A DNA stretch of 6,606 bases from Thermoplasmata archaeon (GTDB lineage Archaea; Thermoplasmatota; Thermoplasmata; Thermoplasmatales; Thermoplasmataceae). The stretch is taken from assembly GCA_021806345.1 (NCBI GenBank), contig JAJZXP010000157.1:1-6606 (forward strand). Reading direction: 5' to 3'. Positions 6,274 to 6,606 of the stretch are shown here, piece after piece (positions within the stretch are counted from its first letter, which is position 1; the number at the start of each line of letters is the position of its first letter). Below the pieces are notes generated by a model. That model made no database searches. It saw only the letters and a program-made list of their open reading frames with translations, and was not told where the DNA came from. The position numbers and the translations under genes were made by a program.

Positions 6274-6286
6274 CTTTCAATTATAG

Positions 6287-6606
6287 TTATATATTCGCAG
6301 ATTCTGATGCATAATTGCAGTTGGGACGGAATGGCAGATCTATGCCATGCCTCATGTATCTGAGAATTTCCGGTATACCTGCGTTTACAGCAAGGGATGC
6401 CTGTATCATGAGGAGTATAATATATGCCATGAGTGCAGAAAATATCTGAATGAGAATGCCGTTTATATTCTTCGAGATTAGATGGTCAATCTTCAGGTAT
6501 GTCTTCATTGTACGGAAAAAGATCTCAATTGACCATCTCCGGGAATATATCATGTGGATGTAGAGATCCGGCAGATCGAATATGTCTGTGATGTAATCCT
6601 TCTGTT
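6287..6606 (-). CDS. IS4-family transposase, C-terminal part (cut by window edge)
   Basis: The reading frame ends at TAA 6287-6289 and is still open at the right edge, giving 105 visible residues; an internal ATG at 6553 is not the real start, since the protein continues upstream as DYITDIFDLPDLYIH. The diagnostic IS4-family signature Y-x2-R-x3-E-x6-K is complete: IYSRRWSIEIFFRTMK, visible residues Y20, R23, E27 and K34, with E27 being the third acidic residue of the DDE catalytic triad. A hydrophobic helix (GILIQIFSALMAYIILLMIQ) and a short tail ending SESANI follow, as usual in this family. The family performs cut-and-paste DNA transposition; the catalytic aspartates lie beyond the window. 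The C-terminus looks intact. It faces the GT2-like gene tail-to-tail. Confidence 0.92.
   Translation of the reverse strand, partial: QKDYITDIFDLPDLYIHMIYSRRWSIEIFFRTMKTYLKIDHLISKNINGILIQIFSALMAYIILLMIQASLAVNAGIPEILRYMRHGIDLPFRPNCNYASESANI

Larger units (their letters stand above)
5962..6286. other. 325-bp stretch between the GT2-like gene and the transposase
   Basis: No intact gene of normal size lies here. It holds, in order, a TATA box (5990-5997), a short reading frame from 6019 broken by a TAA at 6082-6084 and then open to 6243, a second TATA-like element (6079-6086), overlapping palindromes (6116-6140) and a stem-loop (6243-6273). Part of it is probably the flank of the insertion sequence; I could not place the element's terminal inverted repeat because the other end is outside the window. 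Confidence 0.6.
6243..6606. mobile_element. IS4-family insertion sequence, partial, inner boundary uncertain
   Basis: The transposase end and the stem-loop beyond it mark one end of an insertion sequence whose other end is outside the window. The left boundary is set provisionally at the stem-loop; the true end could lie anywhere between about 6085 and 6245. No terminal inverted repeat or target duplication can be recognised from one end alone. Confidence 0.45.

Noticed and set aside
1..6606. CRISPR array, tRNA, rRNA, toxin-antitoxin or defence genes
   Set aside because: I looked on both strands and saw no regularly spaced repeats, no tRNA-like cloverleaf signals and no motifs of such families.

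Overview
This window looks like part of a surface-glycan (cell-envelope polysaccharide or N-glycosylation) locus from an AT-rich archaeon, with an insertion sequence at its right edge. The archaeal reading rests on several things seen together: a very large membrane protein whose outer part is packed with N-x-S/T sequons, archaeal-type TATA elements (TTTATAAG, ATATAAAT), a Shine-Dalgarno variant GGTAAT in front of two TTG starts, and other genes with no visible ribosome binding site, as in leaderless transcripts. Composition and gene types would suit Thermoplasmatales-like acidophiles, but no rRNA or other lineage marker is present, so this is inference.

Layout from left to right: (1) the N-terminal half of a GT4-type glycosyltransferase on the minus strand, running off the left edge (1-510); (2) a 244-bp gap with no convincing gene; (3) a 1034-residue minus-strand polytopic membrane protein with a large glycosylatable ectodomain (755-3859), best read as a GT-C-like glycosyltransferase or flippase-type envelope protein with a carbohydrate-binding-like beta domain; (4) a 104-bp gap; (5) a complete minus-strand GT4 glycosyltransferase (3964-5070); (6) a short divergent promoter region; (7) a plus-strand GT2-like glycosyltransferase with a degraded metal-binding motif, probably starting at TTG 5146 and ending at 5961; (8) a 325-bp stretch holding a TATA box at leaderless spacing before a short reading frame broken by one TAA, a cluster of palindromes and a strong stem-loop; (9) the C-terminal end of an IS4-family transposase on the minus strand, running off the right edge (6287-6606).

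How the genes fit: two GT4 enzymes and one GT2 enzyme would act at the cytoplasmic face, transferring nucleotide- or lipid-activated sugars onto a lipid-linked glycan. The large membrane protein would act on the outer face, using lipid-linked sugars or binding the finished glycan. Its roughly 27 sequons suggest it is itself heavily N-glycosylated. The three minus-strand genes may be partly co-transcribed, but the gaps of 104 and 244 bp leave room for separate promoters. I see no evidence for a defence system, CRISPR array or RNA gene. The least explained items are the architecture of the membrane protein, the divergent GT2-like protein and the broken reading frame beside the insertion sequence.
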